A stretch of DNA of 64,000 nt from Bacillus alkalisoli (GTDB lineage: Bacteria > Bacillota > Bacilli > Bacillales > Bacillaceae_I). The stretch is taken from assembly GCF_002797415.1 (NCBI RefSeq), contig NZ_KZ454944.1:3428665-3492664 (forward strand), given 5' to 3'. Below are positions 24,911-35,101 of the stretch, in pieces. Both the position numbers and the translations under genes were made by a program. Position 1 is the first letter of the stretch. Every line of letters begins with the position of its first letter. The notes beneath the pieces are model-generated. The model made no database searches. It had not been told where the DNA came from and saw nothing but the letters and a program-made list of their open reading frames with translations.

Positions 24911-25438
24911 TTAATTCACCTTTTCTTCGTCATCTAACAATTCTTTCTCCATCGCTTTTTCACTACCTTTAAGGGCCATTAGAAAACTCCCACCAAAGAA
25001 GATTAAGAAGAATGGTAAATAAATTATTAGTGAGACAAAGAATACTAGGAAAAAGAAGTTATATGCTTCTGCAGTTGTTTCCGCAAAGCGAATGGCACTG
25101 TTTATACCAAAAAATAAAGCAATCCCTATTCCGAGAACAACACCAGTTAAAACTGTTTTCCACTTCATTGGAACTTTACTTTGTTGATCATGTAGTTCCA
25201 CCTCTGCGGAAAATACACCTAACTGCATACTTCTTAACGTATAATAAGCCCCAACTGTAAGAAGTAGAATTAATTCCAACGCGATATTTTGAAGGTCAAA
25301 GGTTCCAACAAACAACTTATACGCTAGTGATACAAAAATAATACCAATGACTAGATAATAGATTTCACGGTAAATCCGGTTTTGCAATGCAACTATTCGT
25401 TCATCCTTTAAGACCGCATTCTTATTAAAAAAATTCAT
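24911..25438 (-). CDS. DUF6773-like membrane protein
   Basis: A 175-residue protein with four hydrophobic segments in two pairs. It begins MNFFNKNAVLKDERIVALQNRIYREIYYL, the charged N terminus typical of the DUF6773 proteins that neighbour XRE regulators in Bacillus. Role unknown. It is the first gene of the pair and probably regulated by its partner. Confidence 0.7.
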   Translation of the reverse strand: MNFFNKNAVLKDERIVALQNRIYREIYYLVIGIIFVSLAYKLFVGTFDLQNIALELILLLTVGAYYTLRSMQLGVFSAEVELHDQQSKVPMKWKTVLTGVVLGIGIALFFGINSAIRFAETTAEAYNFFFLVFFVSLIIYLPFFLIFFGGSFLMALKGSEKAMEKELLDDEEKVN

Positions 25439-25557
25439 CCAAATCCCTCCATCATTTTTACTTTACATTTATAATAACATATTTTTAACATTTTGCAATA
25501 TATATACGTCATTTAGTTATATATATTTATTACAATGGGTTCGAAGGGGGTGAAATA

Positions 25558-25609
25558 GGGACGGTGGTTGATTTCTCATTAAAGGAAATGAGAAATCGAC
25601 CACCGTCCC
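25558..25609. repeat. GGGACGGTGG-armed palindrome (variant)
   Basis: Arms GGGACGGTGGTTGATTTCTC and complement. Both arms carry the same change (GTGG for GGGG), so the change was either copied or compensated. This supports selection or gene conversion for base pairing. Confidence 0.85.
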
Positions 25610-25618
25610 AAATTTATC

Positions 25619-26125
25619 TTAAGATATTCTATTCATTTTAATGACTGTATACACAATAGGTACTAAAATGCCGAGAATAGTTATCGGGGTTGTGAGTGGC
25701 AAGACCGAAATCCCCCACCCCATTGCAACGGAAACAGTATGGAATAGGATGATTGCAAACAATAGGAGGCAAACGTTTTTCACTAAGTTCAATAGTTTTT
25801 TACTAATCGCATAAAAATGTGGCGCATTTTGCTCGTTTAAACGGGCTGGATAGTTGTGTATATGTGGGTATTTTTCCAATATAGTTAGTAAGAAAAATAT
25901 AAACGTACTGACGATCGGTAAAATTAATAACTCGCCTTTATGTCCCCAGCGTGTTATCTCCCCTGTTAAATTGTAATGCCCTGGCACTTTATCAGGCAGC
26001 CTCGACCAAACGGAAATGAGTAATATAACACTTCCAAAGAAGAAAGCTCCCCCCACTATATCCATTAACCACTCGATCTTTGTCTTCGGAATTTTTATAA
26101 CTGGCCTTTCCCAAGAGTTATTCAA
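25619..26125 (-). CDS. DUF1648-domain membrane protein
   Basis: A 168-residue protein with four membrane segments. The block SRLPDKVPGHYNLTGEITRWGHK (44-66) is the DUF1648 signature ('LP..vP.H.n..G....wg.K') between the first two helices. The family is common near GntR/YtrA-type and autorepressor genes, role unknown. It ends at a palindrome and has its own start with a weak ribosome site. Confidence 0.8.
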   Translation of the reverse strand: MNNSWERPVIKIPKTKIEWLMDIVGGAFFFGSVILLISVWSRLPDKVPGHYNLTGEITRWGHKGELLILPIVSTFIFFLLTILEKYPHIHNYPARLNEQNAPHFYAISKKLLNLVKNVCLLLFAIILFHTVSVAMGWGISVLPLTTPITILGILVPIVYTVIKMNRIS

Positions 26126-26539
26126 TATGATTCACTTCCTCTCATACCTTTTATTACTTATACGTTTAAAAGGGACGATGGTTTCTTAATTTTTATGGAC
26201 TATGGGCGAAACCCCTCAGAGAACTAGCATCACTAGACTCAACAACTATCAGTTTATTAAACTTTTATAAGTACAAATCATTGTGCTATTAACTGGCCAG
26301 CAGTCGCTATTTTAAGTCCAATGTTTTTTGCAAGACCATCTCGTATCATTAAGAATACAACCAGTTGCAGCAATTGCAACTGGTATGTAATGTATGGTAT
26401 ATCTGTACCTTTTCTTGTTTGGCTTTGATGGGCTTTTGCTGTAACAATTATCGCTTTTTCTACTAGGTTTTCAATTGATTAATCTGGTGAAATTAATAAA
26501 GTGTTTACAAAGAATTTATTGTCCAAATAATCCGGTTTC
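26126..26539. other. Gap without an intact gene
   Basis: About 410 bases. On the minus strand a coding-like remnant is visible (ITYQLQLLQLVVFLMIRDG...LKIATAGQLIAQ, about 26,280-26,400) without a start or ribosome site. It includes the small palindrome CCAGTTGCA / TGCAACTGG. I see no regulatory site for the DUF421 gene, whose promoter lies on its other side. Confidence 0.4.
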
Positions 26540-27226
26540 TTATAGGTAATCTTCTCGTTTATCAATATAAATATTGCCATTTCGATCGATTTGTGCAAAA
26601 AATACATCTTCTACCCTGGAGATATTATTTTCGTTTATCACATTTATTACCCACTCTTTATCTTTACCCAATAACTCTAAGCTTTTCTTTAAAATCTTTC
26701 CATCTATAATAAAAGCTTGCCCTACTCCTCTAGATGCTTGAATATTAAAAACATCTTTTTGCATTGCCGGTAAATAGGCTGGCTTTTTTAATACTGAAAT
26801 GGTTCCGTCCGTTTCTAATAAGGCTGTTTCAACTTCGTCAATATTAAAGACACCCTTTTTACGTAAACTAGTTAAAAGGCTATCCATCGTAAGCAAAGTC
26901 TTCTTCAACCCTTCCTCTAATACTTGTCCTTCCTTTATAACAATTGTAGGTTCTGACTCTAATATTTTCCTCCCCCTAAAACTTTTGAGAGCGATAACAT
27001 TGCTTATATAGATATATAAGCAAAATAATATTAAACCTGCCATGGTTATGAGGATCGGCACATCACGAGATACAATACCACTTGCAACAATAGAGCCAAT
27101 TGTAATACCTGCAACAAAATCAAAGAAAGTCATTTGTGCAATTAATTTCTTATCAAGAATGCGACATAATATGTATAAAAGTATAAAGGAAATACTTGTA
27201 CGAACAAAAATGTCTATAACAGTCAT
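26540..27226 (-). CDS. DUF421 (YetF-type) membrane protein
   Basis: A 228-residue protein: three membrane segments in the first 85 residues, with the family's FDFVAGITIGSIVASG motif, then a cytoplasmic domain with KGVFNIDEVETALLETDGTISVLKK, the typical DUF421/DUF1657-linked fold. Members of this family occur in Bacillus spore and stress operons. The biochemical role is unknown. It is alone, with no ribosome site stronger than GGGGG before the ATG. Confidence 0.85.
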   Translation of the reverse strand: MTVIDIFVRTSISFILLYILCRILDKKLIAQMTFFDFVAGITIGSIVASGIVSRDVPILITMAGLILFCLYIYISNVIALKSFRGRKILESEPTIVIKEGQVLEEGLKKTLLTMDSLLTSLRKKGVFNIDEVETALLETDGTISVLKKPAYLPAMQKDVFNIQASRGVGQAFIIDGKILKKSLELLGKDKEWVINVINENNISRVEDVFFAQIDRNGNIYIDKREDYL

Positions 27227-27305
27227 CTATAGCCCCCCTGTATAAACCGTTATCATTCTAAATAGTTCCCTTATTATTACTAAAATATTTACAAATATGG
27301 GAAAT

Positions 27306-27359
27306 GGGGACGGGGTTTCTTTCTCATGTTGAAAAAATGTGAAATGAACCCCGTCCCCA
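27306..27359. repeat. GGGGACGGGG-armed palindrome with mixed inner arms
   Basis: Outer arms are perfect. The left inner arm reads TTTCTCATGTT while the right reads AATGTGAAATG (complement of CATTTCACATT), so the two arms derive from the two different inner types. Confidence 0.85.
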
Positions 27360-27422
27360 TTTCACACTCATAATTAGTAGACAAGCTAAATATAATGATT
27401 TGTAGGGATAAAGTGCACCGTG

Positions 27423-27443
27423 GGGTCTGACCCCACAGTTCAC
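27423..27443. repeat. Short GTGGGGTCTGACCCCAC palindrome
   Basis: Perfect 8-base arms around one T, part of a decayed copy of the second repeat family (GTGCACCGTGGGGTCTGACC). It lies 190 bases before katG. Confidence 0.6.
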
Positions 27444-27544
27444 ACAAAGTTCACGAGCATATTATTAGTATTTTTCAGTTAATTAGAGTTATATTATATT
27501 TATAATTAACACTTATTAATAATTATTGTAATTTAGATTATTAT

Positions 27545-27576
27545 TTAGTATAATTATAAAGTAATAATAATTATCA
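27545..27576 (+). promoter_or_regulatory. Two PerR/Fur-like boxes before katG
   Basis: Compared with the 7-1-7 PerR box (TTATAAT N ATTATAA): TTAGTAT A ATTATAA at 27,545-27,559 and TAATAAT A ATTATCA at 27,562-27,576; each matches 13 of 15 bases. They lie 58 to 89 bases before the katG ATG, where a repressor would overlap the promoter. The region is very AT-rich, so chance matches are possible. Confidence 0.5.
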
Positions 27577-27621
27577 TTATTTAGTTAGTAAGTTTATTAA
27601 AATATAAAACTTTTTAAATAG

Positions 27622-29817
<2,196 letters not shown>

Positions 29818-29867
29818 ATTAGTTAACGAAACTAGGTTCTAGCTTAGAAAAATTTCATTAATAAAGA

Positions 29868-29925
29868 ATCCGAACTACTTCAACATTCAAATTGCTGAAT
29901 GTTGAATGATAGTTCGGATTTTTGT
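29868..29925 (+). terminator. Terminator of katG
   Basis: AATCCGAACTA and TAGTTCGGATTTTT, with inner arms TTCAACATTCA / TGAATGTTGAA. Strong 24-base stem followed by a T-run. Confidence 0.85.
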
Positions 29926-30033
29926 TTGTTTAATTGTTCTTTTATTCCAGTCTCTTTCTTTAAGAGACTTAAACAATTAAATTTGTACTATGTATTTTTT
30001 GAATACTGAATTGCATCTTGGGAGATTTTTTAG

Positions 30034-30172
30034 GAGTAGTTGAACTTTATTGGCTTTATGAAGTTCATCCACTTCTTTTTTTTGACGCTAATTGAACTTC
30101 ATACGCCTTATGAAGTTCATCCACTTCTTTTTTTCGGCGCTAGTTGAACTTCATACGCCTTATGAAGTTCAT
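30034..30172. repeat. Three tandem copies of a palindrome-bearing unit
   Basis: Units of about 50-57 bases each hold TTGAACTTCATACGCC then TTATGAAGTTCA, itself an inverted repeat, plus a CCACTTCTTTTTTT spacer. The third copy is shortened. A related unit is at 45,840-45,985. They would form one small hairpin per unit. The tail to 30,236 carries a half-copy of the CTGTCCC family (GCACCAAAGTGTCAGTCCC). No gene is visible between 29,926 and 30,295. Confidence 0.8.
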
Positions 30173-30295
30173 TTCCCATATAAACCGAAAGCCCGTTGTA
30201 CTTCATTTTTGCACCAAAGTGTCAGTCCCCTCGATTCATTCCTAATTCATTGGACATACTAAATGGAATAGATATTGTGAAAGGTTGGAAGCGTT

Positions 30296-31018
30296 TTGAA
30301 TGAAGTAATTCAATTTAAGGATGTCCACTTTTATTCTGATGATAACGTTCATATTTTAAAAGGAATTACTGGTTCCGTATACGAAGGAGAAATTACTACC
30401 TTTGTTGGTCCATCAGGGGCAGGCAAGTCGACATTGCTCAAATTATGCAACGGATTATTAACGAAAAAATCTGGTGAACTACTCATAAAGGGAAAACAAA
30501 TCGAAGAATACGATCCGATTGAGTTACGAAAACTTGTAGGTATTGCCCTTCAAAGTGCACCAATGGTAAGTGGCGATGTTTTTTATAATCTAAATTTGCC
30601 TCTCCAGTTGCAAGGAAAAGTATTGGACGAGCAAGATGCAAAACACTTACTAAATGTTGTTGGACTAGGAGAAGCATATATCCAACGCAACATAAAAGAT
30701 TTATCAGGTGGCCAACGTCAAAAAGTGTCCATCGCTAGAACGTTAGTGAACCGTCCGGAAATATTATTGTTAGATGAAATTACGTCTTCTTTAGACCAAG
30801 TGTCCCAAAAAGAAATTGATGAACTAATTGGGAGGGTTAGTCAAACGTACGGAACAACCATCATTTGGATAACCCACAACATACAACAAGCAATATCGGT
30901 CGGAACGTCTACGTGGGTGTTAATGAGTGGAGAATTAATAGAAGCTTGTAAAAGTGATAGCTTACTGAAGTCAAAAAACGAACACGTACAAGCTTTCTTA
31001 AAGGGGGATATCAGATGA
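30296..31018 (+). CDS. fetA: ABC transporter ATPase, FetA type (metal export)
   Basis: A 240-residue ATPase: Walker A GPSGAGKST (about 38-46), Q-loop ALQSAPM, signature LSGGQRQ, Walker B ILLLDEITSSLD (Glu-Ile replaces the common Glu-Pro), H-loop WITHN. It has the short form without extra domains, as in FetA (YbbL) and YjkB. The start is TTG 30,296 after AAGGTTGGAAG, the only reasonable start. It overlaps the permease gene by ATGA. The FetAB family exports iron and protects against oxidative stress, which fits a place next to katG, though that is inference. Confidence 0.85.
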   Translation: MNEVIQFKDVHFYSDDNVHILKGITGSVYEGEITTFVGPSGAGKSTLLKLCNGLLTKKSGELLIKGKQIEEYDPIELRKLVGIALQSAPMVSGDVFYNLNLPLQLQGKVLDEQDAKHLLNVVGLGEAYIQRNIKDLSGGQRQKVSIARTLVNRPEILLLDEITSSLDQVSQKEIDELIGRVSQTYGTTIIWITHNIQQAISVGTSTWVLMSGELIEACKSDSLLKSKNEHVQAFLKGDIR

Positions 31019-31770
31019 ACCCTTTAGCTTTACTCATCGCACTTGTTTTTGTATTTATTCCTATCTTTTTATCAAAAACGTATCGACTTGGATTGGAAAA
31101 GGATACAACCATTGCTGTCGTTCGTTCTATTATTCAACTTTTTATCGTTGGATACTTATTAACATTCGTTTTTGAAGCGGAAAGTTATGTATTTATCATC
31201 ATTATAATCGTTATAATGATTGCAGCAGCTGTTCAAAATGTAACAAAAAAAGAAACGCCAATAAAAGGGATTGTGTGGAAAGTGACCGCTACCCTACTAT
31301 TTATCCAAGTGTTAACGCAAGGGATTTTACTTGGATTTGGCATCATACCCGCAACTGCTCAATATATCATTCCGATTAGCGGAATGGTCATCGGAAACTC
31401 GATGGTGTTGGGTATTCTTTTTTTGGATCGTTTTATTTCAGAAGTGGAGTCGAGAGAAGATGAAATCGAATTAATACTTTCTTTAGGTGGGAATCCTAAA
31501 CAAGCGATACATTCCCAACTAATACTTTCTATTAAAGCTAGTATGATACCTACAATTGAAAGCCAAAAAACAATCGGACTTGTCCAATTGCCAGGGATGA
31601 TGAGTGGCCAAATTATTGCTGGCGCTAGCCCTATTCAAGCTGTTCAATTCCAACTACTCATATTATTTTTACTATTAACTACCGCGTCTGTTACGAGTGT
31701 TATGTTAGGGTTACTATCCTATCCTACACTGTTTAATAACCGAAAGCAGTTGTTGAAAATAAGAAAGTAA
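31015..31770 (+). CDS. fetB: ABC transporter permease, FetB/UPF0014 family
   Basis: A 251-residue protein with about seven membrane segments. The conserved UPF0014 region is seen as 'LPGMMSGQIIAGASPIQAVQFQLLI' near 200-225, and ALRRSL-like 'AIHSQLILSIKASMIPTIESQKTIG' before it. It forms the membrane part of the exporter with the upstream ATPase, to which it is translationally coupled. A strong bidirectional hairpin follows directly. Confidence 0.88.
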   Translation: MNPLALLIALVFVFIPIFLSKTYRLGLEKDTTIAVVRSIIQLFIVGYLLTFVFEAESYVFIIIIIVIMIAAAVQNVTKKETPIKGIVWKVTATLLFIQVLTQGILLGFGIIPATAQYIIPISGMVIGNSMVLGILFLDRFISEVESREDEIELILSLGGNPKQAIHSQLILSIKASMIPTIESQKTIGLVQLPGMMSGQIIAGASPIQAVQFQLLILFLLLTTASVTSVMLGLLSYPTLFNNRKQLLKIRK

Positions 31771-31829
31771 AAAATGCCAGCACCCCCCACTGCACTAAAT
31801 CTCTACTGACGTGGGGGCGCTGGCATTTA
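31771..31829. terminator. Bidirectional terminator shared by convergent genes
   Basis: AAAATGCCAGC(A)CCCCCAC and GTGGGGGCGCTGGCATTT around 22 bases. It ends fetB on the plus strand and overlaps the end of the lipoprotein gene on the minus strand. Confidence 0.85.
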
Positions 31830-32354
31830 TGATTCTTTTTTCTTTTTCTCTACTTCACCAAATTTGATTGGTTCTTTATTTTCTGCTATTACAAGTCCAT
31901 CTAAATCAATGACACGAATATGTGGTTCTTCTCCTTCGTATAGCTCGGAGTGTTTATAAAACTGTCGCACAACTGAATCAAGAAATACTGCCTGGAGGGA
32001 ATTTTCTAGTGAATTACCTTCGTAATTGTTGAACACTAGTTCCACTGTATCAAACTCTACTAACTCGGCCCTTTCTAGTAGCAACTCACCTTGATCGTCC
32101 GCTTCGGTAAAACGGAATAATAGTTCATTAAAGGTTTCTGCTGATAAATAAATATCATTCCAATTAAAGTCTTTGGAATCAAAGTCCATGGTTTCTAGTT
32201 CTTCGGCTGTAGTAAAGTCCCCTCTAGCTTTTTTCCCTTCTTTTTGTACCGCTTTGGCTTCATCTTTGGTCGATTCTTTTTCTGCTTCATCATTTCCACC
32301 ACAAGCAGTCAACAATCCCATGATACAAACAACCACAAATAACTTTCTTATCAA
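31827..32354 (-). CDS. Hypothetical lipoprotein (175 residues)
   Basis: Signal peptide and lipobox LLTAC (Cys at residue 18), then a Glu/Lys-rich linker (EAEKESTKDEAKAVQKEGKK) and a mainly acidic domain of about 130 residues. No family recognised. RBS AAGGGG before the ATG. It is alone on the minus strand. Confidence 0.75.
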   Translation of the reverse strand: MIRKLFVVVCIMGLLTACGGNDEAEKESTKDEAKAVQKEGKKARGDFTTAEELETMDFDSKDFNWNDIYLSAETFNELLFRFTEADDQGELLLERAELVEFDTVELVFNNYEGNSLENSLQAVFLDSVVRQFYKHSELYEGEEPHIRVIDLDGLVIAENKEPIKFGEVEKKKKES

Positions 32355-32412
32355 CTCGGCTATCCCCTTTCTGTTGATTACTTAGATGTGGTTATTATTT
32401 GCAAGATATGGT

Positions 32413-32500
32413 TTATTATCCATGTGAAATTGGGGCGGGGTTCGTTTCACATTTTCGAATCCTTTAAATGAGAATTGGGGACGGGGTTTGTTTTCTCATA
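32413..32500. repeat. Two consecutive left arms of the GGGGACGGGG family
   Basis: GGGGCGGGGTTCGTTTCACA and, 50 bases on, GGGGACGGGGTTTGTTTTCT stand in the same direction without right arms. The second begins the duplicated segment that also occurs at 35,052. Confidence 0.7.
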
Positions 32501-32682
32501 AAGAATTTGAATACTCTATCAAGCGTATGTACCTCTCTTTAAAATAGCTTCCACCTCATTAGCAGGTAAAGGACGACTATAATAATAACCTTGTCCATAT
32601 TTACATCCATTCCATTTTCAATTTAAAACTCCACTTGCTCTACTTTTTCAATACCTTCTGCAATTAAATCAAAATGCAGGTT
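32469..32682 (-). pseudogene. Duplicated 3' end of the EAL gene
   Basis: This 214-base stretch is a copy of 35,052-35,260, i.e. the last ~50 codons of the GGDEF-EAL gene plus the repeat behind it. Recognisable codons on the minus strand are LIAEGIEKVEQVEF and YGQGYYYSRPLPANEVE. The copy has an extra 5-base insertion (ATTCC region near 32,620) and other changes and no start. It is dead. It flanks one side of the GntR/ABC operon, with the parent gene on the other. Confidence 0.85.
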
Positions 32683-32725
32683 AATGATTTAGAACACTAA
32701 AAAAAATATAAAGATTTAATAATGT

Positions 32726-32762
32726 AAGCCCAGTGTTTCCTTAACGGAGCACTGGGCTTTAT
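32726..32762. terminator. Intrinsic terminator
   Basis: AAGCCCAGTG, loop, CACTGGGCTTTA: 10-base stem with a T-run on the plus strand and A-run on the other side. Confidence 0.75.
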
Positions 32763-32868
32763 TCAGGTCAGGGAGTTAAAGCCCACTTTCCTACCTTAAA
32801 TATCTCCTAACCCGAAACCAACCATCCAACCCATTCTCATAAAAAATTGTATAGTTTTTCTTTTTATG

Positions 32869-32917
32869 TTGACTTTTCTTTCCAACGGTTTTATAGTTAA
32901 TTACATAAGTAACTAAC
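32869..32917 (+). promoter_or_regulatory. Promoter and operator of the GntR/ABC operon
   Basis: TTGACT, 17 bases, TATAGT (32,869-32,897). Overlapping the -10 end is a palindrome: GTTAATTAC and GTAACTAAC separated by four bases (32,896-32,917), followed by more TAACTAAC repeats. This is the natural operator for the GntR-type protein coded next, as in the self-repressing ytr operon. Confidence 0.65.
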
Positions 32918-32948
32918 CAATTAACTAACTAAGTAAGTAGGTGATGAA

Positions 32949-33311
32949 ATGGACTCACGTTTGATGGAAGACAAACCAATTTTCGTACAAATTGCAGAAC
33001 AACTTGAAGCAAGTATATTGGATGGTTCCATAAGTGAAGGAGAACGGGTGCCTTCCACCAATGAGTTTGCAAAACACTATAAAATCAACCCCGCTACAGC
33101 AGCAAAAGGAATTAATCAGCTAGTTGATGAAGATATTTTATTTAAGAAAAGAGGAGTCGGAATGTTTGTGGCTGAAGGAGCTAGGAACAAAATCCTTGCG
33201 AAGCGTAAAAAAGCTTTCTACAGCGACTATGTTGTTCCATTAAGGAAAGAAGCAGAAAAGTTAGGAATTGACCCACAAGAATTACAAGCTTATTTTCAAA
33301 AGGAGGAATAA
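32949..33311 (+). CDS. GntR-family regulator, YtrA type
   Basis: A 120-residue protein: an N-terminal winged helix (KPIFVQIAEQLEASILDGSISEGERVPSTNEFAKHYKINPATAAKGINQLVDEDILFKKRGVGMFV, about 8-75) and a short dimerisation tail (RKEAEKLGIDPQELQAYF), the form of the YtrA subfamily. These repress an adjacent ABC transporter operon and are released by cell-wall-active agents or unknown signals. The ABC genes follow two bases later. The operator is described separately. Confidence 0.9.
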   Translation: MDSRLMEDKPIFVQIAEQLEASILDGSISEGERVPSTNEFAKHYKINPATAAKGINQLVDEDILFKKRGVGMFVAEGARNKILAKRKKAFYSDYVVPLRKEAEKLGIDPQELQAYFQKEE

Positions 33312-33313
33312 TA

Positions 33314-34192
33314 ATGAAAATAGAAATGCAAAACGTGACGAAAAAATATGGCGCAAAACTTGCATTGAATAACTTAAGTTTAACTTTAGAAGAAAATAAA
33401 ATTTACGGATTGTTAGGTCGCAATGGTGCTGGTAAAACGACCTTAATGCAGTTGCTAGCAGGTTACATGCTTCCATCAAGTGGGAACATTCTTGTGAATG
33501 GAAAAAAACCTTTTGACAACCGTGAAGTATTAAAAGATATATATTTAATTAACGAAAGCAATAACTTTATGAGGAGCTTTAAAATAAAAGATACATTAAA
33601 AATGGCTTCTTTATTTTATCCAAACTGGTCCCAAGATACGGCTAATCGTCTTTTGAAAGTATTTCACCTTGACGAAAAAATGAAGGTAAAAGGCCTTTCT
33701 AAAGGTATGGAATCTGCTCTTGGTATTATTATCGGTTTAGCTAGCCGCACAAAAATCACTATTTTCGATGAACCATATATTGGATTAGACGCATCCGCTC
33801 GTTACACATTTTACGACATCCTCTTAGAAGAATACGAAGCCTACCCAAGAACCATTATTTTATCTACCCATTTAATTGACGAAGTAAGTAACTTATTTGA
33901 AGAAGTGATTTTGATTAAAGAAGGAGAACTACTTTTCCACCATACAACGGAACAATTACTCGAGCTAACAGTGAGTATTTCTGGCAGCAAAAAGGCAGTA
34001 AATGAATTTATTGAAGGAAGAAATGTTGTCCATACAGCCGAACTAGCAGGGCATAAAGAAGTCACTCTTTTCGGGGAAAAGTACGATAAGTCACACGCAA
34101 AAGAGCTTGGCCTAACGATAGAGCCAACCAATATTCAGCACTTAATGGTTTACTTAACCGAGGAAAAACAAGGGGGAAAACAATATGCTTAG
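33314..34192 (+). CDS. ABC transporter ATPase, YtrB-like
   Basis: A 292-residue ATPase: Walker A GRNGAGKTT (about 36-44), Walker B ITIFDEPYIGLDA, H-loop ILSTHLIDE. The signature is LSKGMESALG where LSGGQ is usual, as in some exporter-type YtrB relatives. A C-terminal extension of about 80 residues follows (VSISGSKKAVNEFIEGRNV). The RBS AAGGAGGAA is at the end of the regulator gene. It overlaps the permease gene by 8 bases. With GntR and permease it forms a YtrA/B-like export module of unknown substrate. Confidence 0.88.
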   Translation: MKIEMQNVTKKYGAKLALNNLSLTLEENKIYGLLGRNGAGKTTLMQLLAGYMLPSSGNILVNGKKPFDNREVLKDIYLINESNNFMRSFKIKDTLKMASLFYPNWSQDTANRLLKVFHLDEKMKVKGLSKGMESALGIIIGLASRTKITIFDEPYIGLDASARYTFYDILLEEYEAYPRTIILSTHLIDEVSNLFEEVILIKEGELLFHHTTEQLLELTVSISGSKKAVNEFIEGRNVVHTAELAGHKEVTLFGEKYDKSHAKELGLTIEPTNIQHLMVYLTEEKQGGKQYA

Positions 34193-34892
34193 AGATTTAA
34201 AAGCTATTCTTTACTTTTTTGCCATAGATATGAGATTTTCCTTTTCTATATTTTGGACTATATTTATCGCGAGTTCTTTTTTCTTACTAGCGATCTCGTA
34301 CAGTTTTTCTGTAAATATGGTTGTATCCATAAGTGTAGCAACGTACGTTTTCTGCGGAATTGCAGGGTTTTTACAAACGAAAATAACTTTTCCGTATTCC
34401 ATCAAATTTGGTTTTACGAGAACTCGTTACGTTCTCGGCAACTTAGTCTTTAACGTGCTACTTGCTGTAACTATGTCCGTTATTCATTTACTTGTTAATT
34501 CTTTATTAAATGGTGCTACGAGCATACTACAAACTACTTCTTTTTCCATTCTTACAACAGTAGAAGGAACAACATTAGCGAATACTTGGTATAACCACAT
34601 GCTTGTAGATATTGTGTTATGCAGTTTGTTCTATAGCGTTTGTTTGTTGCTTGGATCGGTGTTTTATCGTTTAGGATTAGCTGGTGGGCTAATGTTGGTC
34701 GCACTTGTTACGGTTACTATATTCTTCCCTGAAACTAGAAACGTTCTAGTGGAACAATTTGTTGCGATGGATAATGGATCAATTCAATTATCTTTACCAT
34801 TCACTCTTTTGATTACAGTAATAGTTTTATCAGCCTTACCAGTATGGCTTATGTTGCGTAAAGCTTCCACTATAGCCGGAGTAGCAAGATAA
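34185..34892 (+). CDS. ABC transporter permease of the GntR operon
   Basis: A 235-residue protein with six membrane segments, no signal peptide, no recognisable permease signature; position after the ATPase and the helix count support the role. It is coupled by overlap. A GGGGACGGGG palindrome follows 5 bases after the stop and may serve as end of the operon. Confidence 0.8.
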   Translation: MLRDLKAILYFFAIDMRFSFSIFWTIFIASSFFLLAISYSFSVNMVVSISVATYVFCGIAGFLQTKITFPYSIKFGFTRTRYVLGNLVFNVLLAVTMSVIHLLVNSLLNGATSILQTTSFSILTTVEGTTLANTWYNHMLVDIVLCSLFYSVCLLLGSVFYRLGLAGGLMLVALVTVTIFFPETRNVLVEQFVAMDNGSIQLSLPFTLLITVIVLSALPVWLMLRKASTIAGVAR

Positions 34893-34897
34893 GAATC

Positions 34898-34958
34898 GGG
34901 GACGGGGTTCATTTCACATCACATTCATTCATTGAATGTGAAACGAACCCCGTCCCCA
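34898..34958. repeat. GGGGACGGGG palindrome with TTTCACA inner arms
   Basis: Arms GGGGACGGGGTTCATTTCAC and complement with CATTCATTCATTG loop. A further single left arm at 35,060 starts the segment duplicated at 32,469. Confidence 0.88.
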
Positions 34959-35101
34959 TTTCTCACCCATTTTTCTCATTCTAAATCTTCCTTACTAATC
35001 CAACCTATTGTGTTTGTTTTATTTAAGGTGTGGAAGAACAACTTTTCGTTGTGAGAATTGGGGACGGGGTTTGTTTTCTCATAAAGGATATTAATAGTCT
35101 A

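Noticed and set aside
30034-30172. CRISPR array
   Set aside because: Only three units, each palindromic, without unique spacers of constant length and without cas genes.
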